Shown here piece by piece: positions 33,097 through 45,042 of a stretch of DNA of 64,000 bases. Source of the DNA: Candidatus Lutibacillus vidarii (GTDB taxonomy: Bacteria; Actinomycetota; Actinomycetes; Actinomycetales; Dermatophilaceae); the NCBI GenBank assembly GCA_016717165.1, contig JADKGA010000002.1, positions 1,364,001-1,428,000 on the forward strand. Reading direction: 5' to 3'. The notes under the pieces are model-generated. The model did no database searches, had not been told where the DNA came from, and saw only the letters and a program-made list of their open reading frames with translations. The stretch's first letter is position 1. The number at the start of each line of letters is the position of its first letter. Both the position numbers and the translations under genes were made by a program.

Positions 33097-34320
33097 GTGC
33101 CCCGCACCGTGCGAGAGGTCGTCTTCGTCGACGGCGTGCGTACGCCATACGGCAAGGCCGGCGACAAGGGCATCTACGCCCAGACCCGCGCCGACGACCT
33201 CGTCATCAAGTGCATCCGCGAGCTGCTCCGCCGCCACCCCGACCTGCCCAAGGAGCGGGTCGAGGAGGTCGCCATCGCAGCGACGACCCAGATCGGCGAC
33301 CAGGGCCTGACCCTCGGCCGGGTCGCGGCCCTCCTCTCGGGTCTGCCGAACACCACGCCCGGATACTCCATCGACCGGATGTGTGCTGGGGCCATGACCG
33401 CGGTGACGGCGGTCGCCGGGGCCATCGCCATGGGCGCCATCGACGTCGGCATCGCCGGCGGCGTCGAGCACATGGGGCGCCATCCGATGGGTGAGGGCGT
33501 TGACCCCAACCCGCGGATCCTTTCCGAGCGGCTCGTCGACCCCTCGGCCCTGGTCATGGGCCAGACGGCGGAGAACCTCCACGACCGCTACCCGAGCCTG
33601 ACCAAGGAACGCTGCGACGCCTACGCCGTGGGCTCCCAGGACAAGACCGCCGCCGCCTACGCCGCCGGCAAGATCCAGCAGGACCTCGTCCCGGTCGCCA
33701 CCCGGCACAAGGACGCCGGGTGGGGCCTGGCCAGCGTCGACGAGCCGCCGCGTCCGGGCACCACCGTCGAGGACCTCGGCGCGCTCAAGACGCCTTTCCG
33801 CCCGCACGGGCGGGTCAGCGCCGGCAACGCCGCCGGCCTCAACGACGGTGCCACGGCCTGCCTGCTCGCCGCCGAGCAGACCGCCGCAGAGCTCGGCCTC
33901 CCGGTCGGGATGCGCCTGGTGTCGTACGCCTTCGTGGGTGTCGAGCCCGAGGTCATGGGCATCGGCCCGGTCCCGGCCACCGAGAAGGCCCTGGCCAAGG
34001 CCGGCCTCACCATCGAGGACATCGGCCTGTTCGAGCTCAACGAGGCCTTCGCCGTCCAGGTGCTCGCGATGCTCGAGCACTTCGGCATCCCCGACGACGA
34101 CCCCCGGGTCAACATGTGGGGCGGCGCCATCGCCGTCGGCCACCCGCTCGCCTCGTCGGGCGTGCGCCTCATGACCCAGCTGTCCCGGCAGTTCGCCGAG
34201 CGGCCCGACGTGCGCTACGGCCTCACGGCCATGTGCATCGGGATCGGCATGGGCGGCTGCGTCATCTGGGAGAACCCGCACCACGCCGACTACCAGCCCA
34301 GCACGAAGGATGTGGCCTGA
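33097..34320 (+). CDS. fadA: Acetyl-CoA C-acyltransferase (thiolase)
   Basis: The 407-residue thiolase has nucleophile C96 in D-R-M-C-A-G-A-M, the N-E-A-F-A-V motif, G-H-P-L-A-S-S-G with the catalytic histidine, and the second cysteine in M-C-I-G-I-G. It cleaves 3-ketoacyl-CoA in beta-oxidation. GTG 33097 follows AGGGAGG; TAGGCT at 33048-33053 may be the -10. Its stop overlaps the next ATG by one base, so the two chains are made together. Confidence 0.94.
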   Translation: MPRTVREVVFVDGVRTPYGKAGDKGIYAQTRADDLVIKCIRELLRRHPDLPKERVEEVAIAATTQIGDQGLTLGRVAALLSGLPNTTPGYSIDRMCAGAMTAVTAVAGAIAMGAIDVGIAGGVEHMGRHPMGEGVDPNPRILSERLVDPSALVMGQTAENLHDRYPSLTKERCDAYAVGSQDKTAAAYAAGKIQQDLVPVATRHKDAGWGLASVDEPPRPGTTVEDLGALKTPFRPHGRVSAGNAAGLNDGATACLLAAEQTAAELGLPVGMRLVSYAFVGVEPEVMGIGPVPATEKALAKAGLTIEDIGLFELNEAFAVQVLAMLEHFGIPDDDPRVNMWGGAIAVGHPLASSGVRLMTQLSRQFAERPDVRYGLTAMCIGIGMGGCVIWENPHHADYQPSTKDVA

Positions 34321-36464
34321 TGACCACGCAGACCATGCCCGCCGGCGGCGCCGACCTCGCCGCGATGTTCCCCGACGAGGTCGTCACGAAGTGCCCGGTT
34401 CGGGATATCACCTTGCCCGGCGGCGCCGGGACCCTGGCCCTGATCACCCTGGACAACGGCTTCGACCACACCCGGCCGAACACCTTCGGGCCGAACTCGC
34501 TCGCGGCGCTGCGCACGGCCGTCGAGGGGATCGCTGCGCGGGCCGCTGCCGGTGAGATCGTCGCCGCTGCGGTGACCGGCAAGCCGTTCATCTTCGCCGT
34601 CGGGGCCGACCTCTCCGGCGTGCCGAAGGTGACCGAGCGCGACCAGGCCATGGCCATCGCCTCAGCCGGCCACGCGGTCTTCGCCGCCTTCTCCGACCTG
34701 CCCGTGCCGACCTTCGCCTTCGTCAACGGCGCCGCCATGGGCGGCGGGGTCGAGCTGGCGCTCGCGGCGTCATACCGGACCATCTCGGCCGGTGTTCCCG
34801 CGGTCGCCCTGCCGGAGTGCTTCCTCGGGCTGGTCCCGGGCTGGGGCGGCTGCTACCTGCTCCCCCGGCTCGTCGGGGCCCAGAAGGCGCTCACGGTGAT
34901 CATCGAGAACGCCCTCTCGCAGAACCGGATGCTCAAGGGTCCGCAGGCCTTCGAGCTGGGGATTGCCGATGTCATGTTCGAGGCGGCCGACTTCCTCGAG
35001 GAGTCGGTGGCCTGGGCCGCGAAGGTCGTCAGCGGCGCGGTCACGGTCGAGCGGGTCGACCACACTGCCGACGTCGCGGCGTGGGACGATGCCGTCACGG
35101 CAGCCAAGGCCGTGGCCGACACGAAGACCGGCGGGATGTCCCCGGCGCCATACCGGGCTCTCGACCTGGTAGCCGCCGCACGCACCCGCACCCGGGCCGA
35201 GGGCTTCGCCGCAGAGGACGACGCACTCGCCGACCTGCTCATGGGCGACGAGCTGCGGGCCGGCCTGTACGCCTTCGACCTGGTCCAGAAGCGGGCCAAG
35301 AAGCCGGCCGGCGCGCCCAGCCCGGCGCTGGCCACCAAGGTCACCAAGGTCGGCATCGTCGGTGCCGGGCTGATGGCCAGCCAGCTCGCCCTGCTCTTCG
35401 CCCAGCGCCTCGAGGTGCCGGTCGTCATGACCGACCTTGACCAGGGCCGGGTCGACAAGGGCGTCGCGTACGTGCGCAGCGAGCTCGCCAAGCTCGCGAA
35501 GAAGGGTCGGCTCTCCCCCGACCGCGCCGCGCGGTATGGCGCCCTGGTCACCGGCTCGACGAGCAAGGCGGGCTTCGCCGACGCCGATGTCGTCATCGAG
35601 GCCGTCTTCGAGGAGATGAAGGTCAAGAAGGTCGTCTTCGCCGAGGTGGAGGCGGTTGTCTCGCCGCAGTGCGTGCTCATGACGAACACGTCCTCGCTCT
35701 CGATCACGGAGATGTCCGAGGGGCTCGCCCACCCGGGCCGCCTCGTCGGCTTCCACTTCTTCAACCCGGTCGCCGTCATGCCGCTGCTCGAGATCATCAC
35801 CGGCGCGCACACCGACGACACCGCGCTGGCGACGGCCTTCGCGATGGGCAAGAACCTCAAGAAGACGTGCATCCTCGTCAAGGACTCGCCGTCCTTCATC
35901 GTCAACCGGTTGCTGGGCCGGTTCATGGCCGAGGCGGGCAAGGTCGTCGACGAGGGCACCCCGATCGAGACCTCGGACGCCGCCTTCGCCGGGCTCACCC
36001 CGATGCCGCCCTTCGTCCTGCTCGGGCTGGTCGGTCCGGCGGTCGCGCTGCACAACAACGAGACGCTGGCGCGGGCCTTCCCCGACCGGTTCTACGTCCC
36101 CGAGGGCATCAAACGGATCGTCGAGGCCGGCCGGACCAGCTTCTACACCCTCACCGCCACCGGGATGGCCGTCGACCCGGCCGTCGTCGAGCTCGTCGGG
36201 ACCCCGGAGCACCCGACCCCGTCGAGCGTCGAGCAGGTCCGTGACCGGGTGCTCTCGGCCCTGGCCGACGAGGCCCGCCGGATGCTCGACGAGGGCGTCG
36301 TCTCCGCTCCGATGGATATCGACCTCGCGATGATCACCGGCGCCGGCTTCCAGTTCTGGAACGGCGGCCTGACCCCGCTGCTCGACCGGACCGGGGTCTC
36401 CGAGCGGGTCACCGGAGCGCGCTTCCTGCCACCGGGCGTCGCCAGCGTGCCGCAGAGCGCCTGA
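34320..36464 (+). CDS. fadB: Enoyl-CoA hydratase/3-hydroxyacyl-CoA dehydrogenase, FadB-type
   Basis: The 714-residue fusion has an N-terminal crotonase domain (about 25-300, with G-A-D-L-S-G and G-G-G-V-E-L-A-L oxyanion loops), an NAD-binding domain starting G-I-V-G-A-G-L-M, and the dehydrogenase C-terminal domain with H-F-F-N-P-V. With the thiolase it completes one beta-oxidation cycle. The dinucleotide loop reads G-A-G-L-M-A rather than the commoner G-A-G-x-M-G. Confidence 0.93.
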   Translation: MTTQTMPAGGADLAAMFPDEVVTKCPVRDITLPGGAGTLALITLDNGFDHTRPNTFGPNSLAALRTAVEGIAARAAAGEIVAAAVTGKPFIFAVGADLSGVPKVTERDQAMAIASAGHAVFAAFSDLPVPTFAFVNGAAMGGGVELALAASYRTISAGVPAVALPECFLGLVPGWGGCYLLPRLVGAQKALTVIIENALSQNRMLKGPQAFELGIADVMFEAADFLEESVAWAAKVVSGAVTVERVDHTADVAAWDDAVTAAKAVADTKTGGMSPAPYRALDLVAAARTRTRAEGFAAEDDALADLLMGDELRAGLYAFDLVQKRAKKPAGAPSPALATKVTKVGIVGAGLMASQLALLFAQRLEVPVVMTDLDQGRVDKGVAYVRSELAKLAKKGRLSPDRAARYGALVTGSTSKAGFADADVVIEAVFEEMKVKKVVFAEVEAVVSPQCVLMTNTSSLSITEMSEGLAHPGRLVGFHFFNPVAVMPLLEIITGAHTDDTALATAFAMGKNLKKTCILVKDSPSFIVNRLLGRFMAEAGKVVDEGTPIETSDAAFAGLTPMPPFVLLGLVGPAVALHNNETLARAFPDRFYVPEGIKRIVEAGRTSFYTLTATGMAVDPAVVELVGTPEHPTPSSVEQVRDRVLSALADEARRMLDEGVVSAPMDIDLAMITGAGFQFWNGGLTPLLDRTGVSERVTGARFLPPGVASVPQSA

Positions 36465-36469
36465 CGAGG

Positions 36470-36522
36470 GCCGACACCCGGGGGTGGCTGCGCTGTCCGG
36501 CGCACGACACCCCCGGGTCGGC
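36470..36522 (+). terminator. Terminator hairpin after the fadAB-type operon
   Basis: GCCGACACCCGGGGGTG and CACCCCCGGGTCGGC pair with one bulge around a 21-base loop, six bases after the stop codon. Confidence 0.7.
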
Positions 36523-36667
36523 ACCGCCCCGCGCCCAGGTCGTCACCCAGGGATGGCACATGGCAGGTATGACGGGTGTTCTGGCACGCCATACCGGCCG
36601 TCTGCCGTCCCTCGCCGGAGCCACGGAGGGCGGCCGCCGTCACCGTCACCACCTCGGGCGCGGTCAT

Positions 36668-36686
36668 CTCACATGTGAGTTAAGGT
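36668..36686 (+). promoter_or_regulatory. Palindromic operator and -10 box of the HTH-MurA gene
   Basis: CTCACATGTGAG (36668-36679) is a perfect 12-base palindrome. One base later TAAGGT (36681-36686) is a good -10, six bases before the GTG start. A protein on the palindrome would block the promoter; the encoded HTH domain is the obvious candidate. Confidence 0.55.
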
Positions 36687-36692
36687 CGGTGT

Positions 36693-38219
36693 GTGGACAC
36701 GTACCTGGCCCGGATCGGGACGCTGATCCGAGACGCTCGGCGCCATCAGGGGCTGACCCAGAGCGACCTGGCCGACTCGTTGGGGACCAGCCAAAGCGCC
36801 GTGGCCCGGATCGAGCAGGGCAAACAGAACCTCAGCCTGGAGATGCTCGCCCGGATCGGTGAGGCGCTCGACTCCGAGTTCGTCTCGCTCGGCCACACCG
36901 GCCCCCAGCACCTGCGGATCGTCGGCGGGACGAAGCTCTCCGGGGCCATCGACGTCAAGACGAGCAAGAATGCGGCCGTCGCTCTGCTGTGCGCGGCGCT
37001 GCTCAACAAGGGCCGCACCACGCTGCGCAACCTGGCCCGGATCGAGGAGGTCAACCGGATCCTCGAGGTGCTCGCGAGCATCGGGGTCCGCACCCGGTGG
37101 CTGCCGAACTCCAACGACCTCGAGCTGCGCCCGCCGGCCCGGCTCGACCTGGACTCGATGGACCTCGACGCGGCCCGGCGGACCAGGACCATCATCATGT
37201 TCCTCGGTCCGCTGCTCCACGACTACGCCGACTTCCAGCTCCCGTATGCCGGTGGCTGCGACCTCGGGCTGCGGACCATCGAGCCGCACATGATCGCGCT
37301 GCGGGCCTTCGGCCTGCGCGTCACCGCGACGCACGGCAGCTACGAGGCCCAGGTCGACCCGTCGATCCGGCCGGCCAAGGCGATCGTCCTCACCGAGCGC
37401 GGCGACACGGTGACCGAGAACGCCCTCATGGCTGCGGCCCGCCACCCCGGTGAGACCGTCATCCGCAACGCCAGCTCGAACTACATGGTCCAGGACCTGT
37501 GCTTCTACCTCCAGGCCCTCGGGGTGACCGTGGAGGGGATCGGCACCACGACCCTGCGCGTCGTGGGGGTGCCGCATATCGACGTCGACGTCGAGTACTC
37601 CCCCAGCGAGGACCCGATCGAGGCCATGAGCCTGCTCGCCGCGGCCGTCGTCACCGGGTCGGAGATCACGATCCGCCGCGTGCCGATCGAGTTCATGGAG
37701 ATCGAGCTGGCGCTGCTCCACGAGATGGGGATGACCTACGAGATCTCCGAGGAGTACCCGTCAGCGAACGGCCTGACCCGCCTGGTCGACCTGCGGACGA
37801 TCCCCGGCCCGCTCAAGGCTCCGATCGACAAGATCCACCCGATGCCCTTCCCCGGGCTCAATATCGACAACCTGCCGTTCTTCGCCCTCATCGCCGCCTG
37901 CGCCACCGGTCAGACGATGATCCACGACTGGGTCTACGAGAACCGGGCCATCTACCTCACCGAGCTGACCAAGGTCGGCGCCAAGGTGCAGCTGCTCGAC
38001 CCACACCGCGTGCTCATCGACGGGCCGACCCGCTGGCGTGCCGCCGAGGTCATCTGCCCGCCCGCGCTGCGCCCCGGCGTGGTCGTCCTGCTGGCGATGC
38101 TCGCCGCTCCAGGGACCTCGGAGCTGCGCAATGTCTACGTCATCAACCGCGGCTACGAGGACCTCGCCGAGCGGCTCAACGCCCTCGGCGCCACGGTCGA
38201 GACCTTCCGCGACATCTAG
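36693..38219 (+). CDS. XRE-type HTH domain fused to MurA-like enolpyruvyl transferase
   Basis: Residues 6-62 are an XRE helix-turn-helix (R-R-H-Q-G-L-T-Q-S-D-L-A...S-Q-S-A-V-A-R-I-E-Q-G). Residues 72-508 follow the MurA pattern: K92-N93 (UDP-GlcNAc binding), C189 in P-Y-A-G-G-C-D-L-G-L-R at the position of the MurA catalytic cysteine, and the G-P-L-L loop. A normal MurA is about 420 residues, so this is a genuine fusion. It may add enolpyruvate to UDP-GlcNAc, or use that fold to sense cell-wall precursor and control transcription. GTG 36693 has AAGG seven bases upstream, but the -10 spacing suggests a leaderless message. Confidence 0.88.
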   Translation: MDTYLARIGTLIRDARRHQGLTQSDLADSLGTSQSAVARIEQGKQNLSLEMLARIGEALDSEFVSLGHTGPQHLRIVGGTKLSGAIDVKTSKNAAVALLCAALLNKGRTTLRNLARIEEVNRILEVLASIGVRTRWLPNSNDLELRPPARLDLDSMDLDAARRTRTIIMFLGPLLHDYADFQLPYAGGCDLGLRTIEPHMIALRAFGLRVTATHGSYEAQVDPSIRPAKAIVLTERGDTVTENALMAAARHPGETVIRNASSNYMVQDLCFYLQALGVTVEGIGTTTLRVVGVPHIDVDVEYSPSEDPIEAMSLLAAAVVTGSEITIRRVPIEFMEIELALLHEMGMTYEISEEYPSANGLTRLVDLRTIPGPLKAPIDKIHPMPFPGLNIDNLPFFALIAACATGQTMIHDWVYENRAIYLTELTKVGAKVQLLDPHRVLIDGPTRWRAAEVICPPALRPGVVVLLAMLAAPGTSELRNVYVINRGYEDLAERLNALGATVETFRDI

Positions 38220-40108
38220 TCCCGGGTGGCCGCCTCGGCCCGGATGGCCAGGGCCCGGTTGACCCGCTCGGCGACGCCTGCGCCGGTCAGCCCGATCTCG
38301 TCGAGCACCTCCGTGCGGCTCGCGTGAGCCAAGAACATCTTCGGTATGCCGGCCCCGAGCACCGGCACCAGGGAGCCTGTTGCGCGCAGGGCCGCCCCGA
38401 CGGCGGCGGTGATCCCGGTGTCGGCGACATTGTCCTCGACGACGACGACGAGGTCGGCCGCGGCCGCCATACGGGTCAGCGTGACCGGCACGGGTAGCAC
38501 CCAGCGGGGGTCCACGACGCGCACCTGCCGACCGTCCGCGGCGAGCCGGCGGGCGGCATCCAGCGCCACCGGCGCCATCGCGCCGACCGAGACGACGAGG
38601 ACCTGCGGTCCGCCGTCGCAGTCGTGCAGGACGTCGAGGTCGTCCCGCACGGCGACGACCGGGACCGGGTCGGGGGTGTTGCCCTTGGGGAAGCGCAGCG
38701 CGGTCGGGGCATCGCTGATGTCGAGCGCCTCGCGCAGTGCCCGGCGCAGGGTGACCCCGTCCCGTGGAGCGGCGAGGCGCAGCCCCGGCACGACGCTGGC
38801 GAGCGACAGGTCCCACATCCCGTTGTGCGAGGCTCCGTCGTTGCCGGTGACGCCGGCCCGGTCGAGGATGAAGGTGACGCCGGCCTCGTGGAGAGCGCAG
38901 TCCATGAGCAGCTGGTCGAAGGCCCGGTTGAGGAAGGTCGCGTAGACGGCGACGACGGGGTGCAGGCCGGCGAAGGCCATCCCAGCCGCCATGGTCACGG
39001 CGTGCTGCTCGGCGATGCCGACGTCGAAGACGCGGCTCGGGTGGGCGTCGGCGAACTCCTTCAGGCCCACGGGGATGAGCATGGCTGCAGTGATCGCGAC
39101 GACATCCTCGCGGGTGCCCGCCACGGCGAGGAGCTCCTCGCTGAACTCGTCGGTCCAGCTGCGGCCGGTCACCTCCAGGGGCAGACCGGTCTCCGGGTTG
39201 ATCTTCCCCACGGCATGGAAGCGGTCCTCGGCGTTCTCCCGGGCCGGCTGGTAACCACGGCCCTTCTGGGTGAGGACGTGGACGAGCACCGGCCCGCCGA
39301 AGTCCCGGGCCCGGCGCAGGACGTGCTCGAGGGCCTCGACGTCATGCCCGTCGACCGGCCCGAGGTACTTCAGCCCGAGGTCCTCGAACATCCCCTGCGG
39401 GGCGACGATGTCCTTCAGGCCCTTCTTCATCCCGTGCAGCGTCTCGTAGGCCGCCCGACCCACCACGGGGGTCCGCGCGAGGGTGCTCTTGCCCCAGTCG
39501 AGCACCCGCTCGTAGTTGCGCGCGGTCCGCAATGTCGCCAGGTGGTTGGCCACGCCCCCGGTGGTCGGCGCATATGAGCGGCCGTTGTCGTTGACGACGA
39601 CGACCAGTGGCAGGTCCTTGTCGGCGGCGATATTGTTCAGCGCCTCCCAGGCCATCCCGCCGGTCAGTGCCCCGTCACCGATGACGGCGACGGTATGGCG
39701 GTCCCGCTCCCCGGCGAGCCGGCGCGCGGTGGCGACCCCCTCGGCCCAGGACAGGGCGGTCGAGGCGTGCGAGTTCTCGACGACGTCGTGCTCGGACTCG
39801 CCGCGGCTGGGGTAGCCGGAGAGCCCCCCGCGCTGGCGCAGCCGGGCGAAGTCCTTGCGGCCGGTGAGCAGCTTGTGGACATAGGACTGGTGCCCGGTGT
39901 CGAGGATCACCGTGTCGCGAGGTGAGTCGAAGACCCGGTGCAAGGCGATGGTCAGCTCGACGACCCCGAGGTTGGGGCCGAGATGGCCGCCGGTCCGGGA
40001 GACCGACTCGACGAGGAAGGCCCGGATCTCCTGGGCCAGCGCAGGCAGCTGCTCGGGCGCGAGTCGCCTGAGGTCACCGGGTCCGTCGATGGTGTCGAGC
40101 ACGCTCAC
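38216..40108 (-). CDS. dxs: 1-deoxy-D-xylulose-5-phosphate synthase
   Basis: The 630-residue transketolase-like enzyme has the thiamine-diphosphate motif G-D-G-A-L-T-G-G...N-N, the R-G-G-L-S-G-Y-P loop, and the C-terminal D-V-G-I-A-E-Q-H-A segment. It makes DXP from pyruvate and glyceraldehyde 3-phosphate, the first step of the MEP isoprenoid route. The start is GTG with AGGACC upstream; TAGACT at 40156-40161 (minus) may be the -10. The 3' end overlaps the convergent HTH-MurA gene by four bases. Confidence 0.96.
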   Translation of the reverse strand: MSVLDTIDGPGDLRRLAPEQLPALAQEIRAFLVESVSRTGGHLGPNLGVVELTIALHRVFDSPRDTVILDTGHQSYVHKLLTGRKDFARLRQRGGLSGYPSRGESEHDVVENSHASTALSWAEGVATARRLAGERDRHTVAVIGDGALTGGMAWEALNNIAADKDLPLVVVVNDNGRSYAPTTGGVANHLATLRTARNYERVLDWGKSTLARTPVVGRAAYETLHGMKKGLKDIVAPQGMFEDLGLKYLGPVDGHDVEALEHVLRRARDFGGPVLVHVLTQKGRGYQPARENAEDRFHAVGKINPETGLPLEVTGRSWTDEFSEELLAVAGTREDVVAITAAMLIPVGLKEFADAHPSRVFDVGIAEQHAVTMAAGMAFAGLHPVVAVYATFLNRAFDQLLMDCALHEAGVTFILDRAGVTGNDGASHNGMWDLSLASVVPGLRLAAPRDGVTLRRALREALDISDAPTALRFPKGNTPDPVPVVAVRDDLDVLHDCDGGPQVLVVSVGAMAPVALDAARRLAADGRQVRVVDPRWVLPVPVTLTRMAAAADLVVVVEDNVADTGITAAVGAALRATGSLVPVLGAGIPKMFLAHASRTEVLDEIGLTGAGVAERVNRALAIRAEAATRD

Positions 40109-40165
40109 GATGTGGGGTCCTGGCTGTTCCTCGTCGGGTCCTGGCGAACTCCCCGAGTCTACGTC

Positions 40166-40555
40166 CTAGAGCCGTGGGACGTAGTCCTTGCCCTCCAGGG
40201 CGTCGAGGAGCTGGCCGGCCGAGCGACGTGCGGACACCAGGCGCAGGCCCTCGCGCTCGAGGGTGAGCAGGACCCCGCCGAGGGCCTCGGGTCCGAGGTG
40301 CTCGCCGAGCTCGACGCGGGCGTCCCGGTAGGCCTGGCGCATCGCGGCGACCTGGCCGTCGAGGTGTCGGGTGGCCAGCCACGCGAGCGCCACGGGATGG
40401 TGGACCCAGGCGTCATACCGGCGGTAGTCCGGCGGGCAGACGTCGAGCAGCCACGCGACCGCGCGGTGCTGCCAACCCTCCACCGCCGGGGGCGGCACCT
40501 CACGGGGCCAGCCGGGTGGCACCGCCGCCCGACGTGGCCTGCTGTTCTCTCCCAC
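40166..40555 (-). CDS. Conserved actinobacterial protein of unknown function
   Basis: I do not recognise a family. The 129-residue soluble, mostly helical protein has W-Q-H-R-A-V-A-W-L-L-D and P-P-D-Y-R-R-Y-D-A-W-V-H-H-P-V-A-L-A-W blocks that look conserved, and no membrane segment. GTG 40555 is chosen because upstream codons show no structure. It is in line with dxs and acnA on the same strand but separated from each by 57-118 bases. Confidence 0.6.
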   Translation of the reverse strand: MGENSRPRRAAVPPGWPREVPPPAVEGWQHRAVAWLLDVCPPDYRRYDAWVHHPVALAWLATRHLDGQVAAMRQAYRDARVELGEHLGPEALGGVLLTLEREGLRLVSARRSAGQLLDALEGKDYVPRL

Positions 40556-40673
40556 AACGCCATCGTGCCCTGCGGGTCCGACATCGCACACCTCCCGGTC
40601 CGGCAGGCCCGTGAACGCCCGTGCGCGCCCTCCCAGGACGGGGAGGGCGCGCACGGGGGCCAGCAGTGAGGCG

Positions 40674-43349
<2,676 letters not shown>

Positions 43350-43372
43350 GACGGGCTCCCTTCTCCGTGATT

Positions 43373-43390
43373 TATCTTGATATCAAGATA
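43373..43390. promoter_or_regulatory. 18-bp perfect palindrome upstream of acnA
   Basis: TATCTTGATATCAAGATA is fully self-complementary and very AT-rich in this genome. It fills the gap between the thioesterase stop and acnA. It looks like an operator for a dimeric regulator (TetR- or MarR-type size); the protein is not identifiable here. It is unlikely to be a terminator because it has no loop. Confidence 0.6.
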
Positions 43391-43391
43391 T

Positions 43392-43823
43392 CTAAGCACA
43401 CCTGGCGGCTGCTGTCAGCAAAGCACTGCGGAGTTCCTCCGGCAACGGCGCCGGTCGCCCGGTCCCGAGGTCGACCTCGACATAGGTGACCCGGGCACTG
43501 GCCCGGACCGGCTCGCTCTCGCCGGCCCGGCAGATGTCGTACCGCAGCGTGTATGACGTCCCGCCGACCCGGTCGACGAGAACTGAGATCTCGGCGTTGT
43601 CGAACAGGTGCAGCGGCACGAGCCAGTCGAGCTCGGCGTGGCGGACCATCGCCAGCGACGTCGAGCGCCCGGGGACAAAGGGCTGGCCGATCGCGGCGAG
43701 GAAGGCGAACCGGGCGTCGTCGCACCACCCCAGGTAGTGCGCATTGAAGACCACGCCGGCGGCGTCGACGTCGGCCATCCGCACCGAGACCGAGAAGGTG
43801 AAGCCGTCTGGATCCTGCGTCAT
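43392..43823 (-). CDS. Hotdog-fold acyl-CoA thioesterase
   Basis: The 143-residue protein has the 4-hydroxybenzoyl-CoA thioesterase pattern A-D-V-D-A-A-G-V-V-F-N-A-H-Y with the catalytic aspartate, and hydrolyses an unknown acyl-CoA. It starts four bases after the stop of the RNA methyltransferase gene, in the same transcription unit. Confidence 0.85.
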   Translation of the reverse strand: MTQDPDGFTFSVSVRMADVDAAGVVFNAHYLGWCDDARFAFLAAIGQPFVPGRSTSLAMVRHAELDWLVPLHLFDNAEISVLVDRVGGTSYTLRYDICRAGESEPVRASARVTYVEVDLGTGRPAPLPEELRSALLTAAARCA

Positions 43824-43827
43824 GTCG

Positions 43828-45042
43828 TCACGTCCGGCGGGCGAAGGTGGCAATGCACTCGACGTGGTGCGTCATCGGGAAGGCGTCGAAGGCCCGCAGG
43901 CCGGTGAGGGCGTAGCCGCGCTCCATCGCGTAGGCGGTGTCCCGCGCCAGCGCCGCTGGGTCGCAGGCGACATAGACCACCCGGCGTGGGCGCTGCCCGA
44001 GGATCATCCGGATCACCGCCGAGCCGGCGCCGGCCCGGGGCGGGTCCAGAACCACCCCGTCGACCCTCCCGGCCCGGGCGAGCCGCCGCAGCACCGCGTC
44101 GACCCGGCCCCGGTGGTAACGCAGCTGCGGCCGTCCGGTGGCATTGCGGATGCCGTCGGCGACGGCCTGGCGGTCCGACTCGACCGCGTCGACGTGGCCC
44201 GTGGCGCCGACGGCATCGGCCAGCGGTACGGCGAACAGGCCGGCGCCGGCATACAGGTCGAGCATCCGCTCCCCCGTGGCCGGCTGGAGGACGTCGAGGA
44301 CGTGGTCGACATAGGCCGCCGGCGCACCGGGGTGGACCTGCCAGAAGCCGGTGGCCGCGACGGAGAGCTCGCCGGACCACCGGCGCCCGCGGACCGGCTC
44401 GTGAACCTGAGGCCCGCGTGCGCCTCCGTCGCGCTCCGGGATGACGACCGCGGCCGAGCCGTCACCGGGGGCGACGACGTCGACGGCCTCGACCCCGGTC
44501 CAGCTGCGGGACAGGACCCCCGAGGCGGTCACCGCCTCCGCGGCAATGAGGCAGTCCGCCACCGGGACGATCTCGTGCGAGCGGTGCCGGCGCAAGCCCG
44601 CGCGACCGTCCGGCCCGACGGCGAAGCGCTGGCGGCTGCGCCAGCGCAGCCCGTCCGAAGCGCCGGGGAGCGGCTCCACGACCACGTCGAGGTCGACCTT
44701 GGCCAGCCTGCGCAGCTGCTCGGAGACCACGGCCGCCTTGAGCGCCCTCCCGTGCTCGGGGTCGGCGTGCTGGAAGTCGCAGCCGCCGCAGCCCCCCGGA
44801 CCGGCATACCGGCAGGGGGGTTCGCGGCGACCCGACGAGGGCTGGAGGACGGACACCGCGTCGGCCCGGACGAACCGGGCGCCGCCGCCGACCTCGGTGA
44901 CCCGCGCGACCACCCGCTCGCCGGGCAGGGCGTGCCGGACGAAGACCACCTGGCCGGCGACCCCAGCCACGCAGTGGCCGCCATGGGCCACGGCACCAAC
45001 CTCGAGCTCGACCTCGTCCCCGACCGCGAGACCGTCGGTCAT
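43828..45042 (-). CDS. TrmA/RlmD-type RNA (uracil-5-) methyltransferase
   Basis: The 404-residue protein has an N-terminal TRAM domain (about 1-60), a cysteine group C-R-Y-x4-G-G-C-G-G-C that binds a 4Fe-4S cluster in this family, a SAM-binding domain (D-L-Y-A-G-A-G-L-F) and the catalytic A-C-D-P-A-A-L-A-R-D loop. It should make m5U in tRNA or 23S rRNA. ATG 45042 overlaps the permease stop (ATGA). The pair corresponds to Rv2689c/Rv2690c of M. tuberculosis. Confidence 0.88.
   Translation of the reverse strand: MTDGLAVGDEVELEVGAVAHGGHCVAGVAGQVVFVRHALPGERVVARVTEVGGGARFVRADAVSVLQPSSGRREPPCRYAGPGGCGGCDFQHADPEHGRALKAAVVSEQLRRLAKVDLDVVVEPLPGASDGLRWRSRQRFAVGPDGRAGLRRHRSHEIVPVADCLIAAEAVTASGVLSRSWTGVEAVDVVAPGDGSAAVVIPERDGGARGPQVHEPVRGRRWSGELSVAATGFWQVHPGAPAAYVDHVLDVLQPATGERMLDLYAGAGLFAVPLADAVGATGHVDAVESDRQAVADGIRNATGRPQLRYHRGRVDAVLRRLARAGRVDGVVLDPPRAGAGSAVIRMILGQRPRRVVYVACDPAALARDTAYAMERGYALTGLRAFDAFPMTHHVECIATFARRT

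Noticed and set aside
36693..38219. Treating the HTH and MurA parts as two genes
   Set aside because: One uninterrupted frame covers both, with no internal ribosome-binding site or start between residues 62 and 72.
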